A stretch of DNA of 64,000 nucleotides from positions 30,254 to 94,253 of the forward strand of contig JBCFYV010000863.1 in NCBI GenBank assembly GCA_039000515.1, given 5' to 3'. Shown here in pieces: positions 60,004 to 64,000 of the stretch. Numbering within the stretch: the first letter of the stretch is position 1; every line of letters begins with the position of its first letter. Origin of the DNA: Timema cristinae (lineage: Eukaryota; Arthropoda; Insecta; Phasmatodea; Timematidae). Under the pieces are notes generated by a model, which was given only the letters and a program-made list of their open reading frames with translations, did not search any database and was not told where the DNA came from. The position numbers and the translations under genes were made by a program.

Positions 60004-60985
60004 ATATATAGTTTTATAAGTTTTGTAAATTCTGTATAACCTATAAATTCATAGATCGTCCTAAGATTGGTTCTAGAATACTTATTAAAATCTTATACTC
60101 ATTTTTTAAGGTCATGGTTGCAAATCATAGTCAATTATTAATCAATATTGCTATTTAGCCAGAACAGCACAAACATCAACAAGCTAATTTTTTTTTCTAA
60201 ATTACTATATTTCAAAAATTGTTTTTATTTGTATAAAGTTTTTTGTATGTAATAGACATACTTATTGATAAATATTTTCTCAAATAAATGTTACGGTGCA
60301 CCGCACAGATATTCTCCCGCTTTTATCTTAAAATAGATATGTACTAAAAACTCCTAAGATTTGTGAAACGAAATAATAAGTATACATTGCTCTAACGACA
60401 CTACACAAAAGATCATAAATGAAATAATAAACACTGCTACTTAATCTATGGCAATAGAAACTAAGAACGTTGTTACAAAATATTGAGGAAAAAAATGTCT
60501 TTGTCCACCAAAGAGGATAAGAATCAAAATCATTTTCAAAGACATGAATTAAAAAGTATCTATATATTTGCTCATAGCCCAGAAATGATTGGTTTTATAA
60601 AGATATATTTCAAATAAAAGATTTTTATCTTTAATAATATCACCGCTTTGAACTGAGAAGCTATTTCATATTTCAAATAGTCGCGGAGAAATGATGGAAA
60701 TTGGATGATTTCCCTTGTGTAAAGTAACCTCAAAGTCCTTTTCATGAGAAAATGAGACTGTTCCTCTTGTTTATGATAATAAACAGTGTCTAGATATAAA
60801 GTATAATCAAAATAGTTCGAGAAAATTTCGATATAATAATTTTTTTTATCTTTTTGACCATCAGTAAACTTCCCTTAATTTTAGGATTAGATATTTAATT
60901 CCAAGAATCCCTTGAGGATATATTATGAAAACCCCAGATAACAAGTCAGCCCAATCGGTAACACGGTTTCAGCTCTGCCCGAGGT
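60004..60985. other. Clean AT-rich DNA, no gene seen
   Basis: No open frame, promoter or repeat was recognised. Confidence 0.5.
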
Positions 60986-61127
60986 ACAGACAGACAGACG
61001 GACAGACAGACGGACAGAAGATGGACAGACAGGCGGACAGACAGACGAACAGAAAGACGGACAGAAGGATGGACAGACAGATGGACAGAAGACGGACAGA
61101 CAGACAGAAAGACAGACAGACAGACGG
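60986..61127. repeat. (GACA)n/(GACG)n microsatellite
   Basis: Tetranucleotide repeats of ACAG with interspersed ACGG, about 140 bases. A plus frame of 108 codons crossing it (QTDGQTDGQ-type) is a by-product of the repeat. Confidence 0.93.
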
Positions 61128-61418
61128 CATTGCGATAGCCACTTTTTTTTTTATTTCAGCCGGTAATGAAAGTCGACATTTATCAAAATCTCGAGATCAA
61201 TTTTTGTTTCCGATTACAATACTTTCTCTCCTAGGTGTCGAGAAAAAGTAAAAATCTGTAAAATATTAGAAACTACACAAATAAATCTTTAAACCTTTCC
61301 TTATCAAATAAAAGCAAATACAAATGAATATTTTATTCTTAGAATTGTAATCAAGTATACAAAAATATTTTCAGTTTTTGCACTGGAGGAGATATTTTCA
61401 AAGCTAGTGTTGAAAGTC
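61128..61418. other. AT-rich spacer
   Basis: Nothing recognised. Confidence 0.5.
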
Positions 61419-64000
61419 AGTGAGATGTAACATGAGCAGTGTATGCACCCCGGACTACGTTTAGTGAGATGTAACATGAGCAGTGTATGAACCCCGGACT
61501 ACTTTTAGTAAGATGTAACATGAGCAGTGTGTGAACCCCGGACTACTTTTAGTGAGATATAACATGAGCAGTGTGTGAACCCCGGACTACTTTTAGTGAG
61601 ATGTAACATGAGCAGTGTGTGAACCCCAGACTACTTTTAGTGAGATGTAAAATGAGCAGTGTATGCACCCCGGACTACTTTTAGTGAGATGTAACATGAG
61701 CAGTGTATGAACCCCGAACTACTTTTAGTGAGATGTAACATGAGCAGTGTATGAACCCCGGACTACTTTTAGTGAGATGTAACATGAGCAGTGTATGCAC
61801 ACCGGACAACTTTTAGTGAGATGTAACATGAGCAGTGTGTGTGAACCCCGGACTACTTTTAGTGAGATGTAACATGAGCAGTGTATGAACCCCGGACTAC
61901 GTTTAGTGAGATGTTACATGAGCAGTGTATGCACCCCGGACTACGTTTAGTGAGATGTAACATGAGCAGTGTATGAACCCCGGACTACTTTTAGTGAGAT
62001 GTAACATGAGCAGTGTGTGAACCCCGGACTACTTTTAGTGAGATATAACATGAGCAGTGTGTGAACCCCGGACTACTTTTAGTGAGATGTAACATGAGCA
62101 GTGTGTGAACCCCAGACTACTTTTAGTGAGATGTAAAATGAGCAGTGTATGCACCCCGGACTACTTTTAGTGAGATGTAACATGAGCAGTGTGTGAACCC
62201 CGAACTACTTTTAGTGAGATCTAACATGAGCAGTGTATGAACCCCGGACTACTTTTAGTGAGATGTAACATGAGCAGTGTATGGACACCGGACTAATTTT
62301 AGTGAGATGTAACATGAGCAGTGTGTGAACCCCGGACTACTTTTAGTGAGATGTAACATGAGCAGTGTGTGAACCCCGGACTACTTTTAGTGAGATGTAA
62401 CATGATCAGTGTATGCACCCCGGACTACTTTTAGTGAGATGTAACATGAGCAGTGTATGCACCCCGGACTACTTTTAGTGAGATGTAACATGAGCAGTGT
62501 ATGAACCCCGAACTACTTTTAGTGAGATGTAACATGAGCAGTGTGTGAACCCCAGACTACTTTTAGTGAGATGTAAAATGAGCAGTGTATGCACCCCGGA
62601 CTACTTTTAGTGAGATGTAACATGAGCAGTGTATGAACCCCGAACTACTTTTAGTGAGATCTAACATGAGCAGTGTATGAACCCCGGACTACTTTTAGTG
62701 AGATGTAACATGAGCAGTGTATGCACACCGGACTACTTTTAGTGAGATGTAACATGAGCAGTGTGTGAACCCCGGACTACTTTTAGTGAGATGTAACATG
62801 AGCAGTGTATGCACCCCGGACTACTTTTAGTGAGATGTAACATGAGCAGTGTATGAACCCCGGACTACTTTTAGTGAGATGTAACATGAGCAGTGTATGG
62901 ACACTGGACTACTTTTAGTGAGATGTAACATGAGCAGTGTATGCACCCCGGACTACTTTTAGTGAGATGTAACATGAGCAGTGTATGAACCCCGAACTAC
63001 TTTTAGTGAGATGTAACATGAGCAGTGTATGCACCCCGGACTACTTTTAGTGAGATGTAAAATGAGCAGTGTATGCACCCCGGACTACTTTTAGTGAGAT
63101 GTAACATGAGACAGTGTATGCACCCGGACTACTTTTAGTGAGATGTAACATGAGCAGTGTGTGAACCCCGGACTACTTTTAGTGAGATGTAACATGAGCA
63201 GTGTGTGAACCCCGGACTACTTTTAGTGAGATGTAACATGAGCAGTGTATGCACCCCGGACTACTTTTAGTGAGATGTAACATGAGCAGTGTGTGAACCC
63301 CGGACTACTTTTAGTGAGATGTAACATGAGCAGTGTATGCACCCCGGACTACTTTTAGTGAGATGTAACATGAGCAGTGTGTGAACCCCGGACTACTTTT
63401 AGTGAGATGTAACATGAGCAGTGTATGCACCCCGGACTACTTTTAGTGAGATGTAAAATGAGCAGTGTATGCACCCCGGACTACTTTTAGTGAGATGTAA
63501 CATGAGCAGTGTATGCACCCCGGACTACTTTTAGTGAGATGTAACATGAGCAGTGTATGAACCCCGAACTACTTTTAGTGAGATGTAACATGAGCAGTGT
63601 ATGCACCCCGGACTACTTTTAGTGAGATGTAACATGAGCAGTGTGTGAACCCCAGACTACTTTTAGTGAGATGTAAAATGAGCAGTGTATGCACCCCGGA
63701 CTACTTTTAGTGAGATGTAACATGAGCAGTGTATGAACCCCGAACTACTTTTAGTGAGATCTAACATGAGCAGTGTATGAACCCCGGACTACTTTTAGTG
63801 AGATGTAACATGAGCAGTGTATGCACACCGGACTAATTTTAGTGAGATGTAACATGAGCAGTGTGTGAACCCCGGACTACTTTTAGTGAGATGTAACATG
63901 AGCAGTGTGTGAACCCCGGACTACTTTTAGTGAGATGTAACATGAGCAGTGTATGCACCCCGGACTACTTTTAGTGAGATGTAACATGAGCAGTGTATGA
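61419..64000. repeat. 44-bp minisatellite, about 58 copies, continuing past the window
   Basis: The unit is AGTGAGATGTAACATGAGCA, then GTGTATGAACCCCGGACTAC and TTTT. Variable positions are GTATGCACC/GTATGAACC/GTGTGAACC, CGGAC/CGAAC/CAGAC and GTAAC/GTAAA. Blocks of variants recur: the run starting with the rare GATATAAC at 61,551 reappears at 62,037 (486 bases, eleven monomers plus a 2-base insertion in GTGTGTGTGAA near 61,836). The array is unrelated in sequence to the other 44-bp arrays and has no coding potential. Confidence 0.97.

Noticed and set aside
60925..61251. 108-codon plus frame with QTDGQTDGQ repeats
   Set aside because: It is the translation of a GACA/GACG microsatellite.

Overview
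The window looks like non-coding, repeat-rich DNA from an animal nuclear genome, most likely an arthropod and probably an insect. The support is: AT-rich intergenic sequence, many tRNA-derived SINEs ending in (AAT)n tails, a mariner/pogo-like MITE, abundant minisatellites, one TATA-type RNA polymerase II promoter followed by a leader-like exon, and a short TTAGG-type tract. From memory only, the antisense translation of one SINE family (peptide [17 protein letters not shown]) resembles spurious 'proteins' predicted in stick insects and other Polyneoptera; this was not checked. No bacterial-type gene, operon, rRNA, tRNA gene, CRISPR array or complete protein-coding gene was found.

Sequence quality divides the window. 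Bases 1 to about 10,740 and about 13,390 to about 47,550 are full of homopolymer runs, with monomers and SINE copies broken by insertions and deletions, as in unpolished consensus. Bases about 10,740-13,390 and 47,550-64,000 look normal. Open frames in the noisy part are therefore not trustworthy, and a real gene there could be broken beyond recognition.

Layout. 1-4,285: noisy 33-bp minisatellite. 4,286-7,990: SINEs and a 477-bp MITE with terminal inverted repeats. 7,990-10,735: 39-bp minisatellite. 10,740-13,200: cleaner unique DNA ending in a SINE. 13,200-22,570: AT-rich noisy DNA with scattered SINEs. 22,570-23,705: 66-bp array. 24,486-24,925: opposed pair of SINE copies. 25,500-26,510: GC-richer array of about 40 bp. 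26,511-39,640: noisy DNA with two SINEs. 39,640-40,350: 33-bp array. 40,970-41,880 (minus): weak coding-like stretch. 44,604-45,885: 32-bp array. 47,226-47,549 (minus): weak coding-like stretch. 48,725-54,860: a compound block in which two arrays of a related 44-bp monomer flank a nearly perfect 33-bp array (about 16 copies, each with an AP-1-like TGACTCA) and a 4-copy 86-bp array. 55,651-60,003: clean SINEs, two with target-site duplications, and a promoter plus leader exon at 57,020-57,301. 61,419-64,000: another 44-bp array running off the window end.

The features do not form a pathway. The common threads are (i) two SINE families with different tRNA-like heads that share the same 3' tail, so probably the same LINE partner; (ii) independent minisatellites covering somewhat more than a quarter of the window, several with periods that are multiples of 11 bp and with higher-order structure typical of unequal crossing-over; and (iii) one plausible gene start whose coding exons would lie in or beyond the right part of the window.
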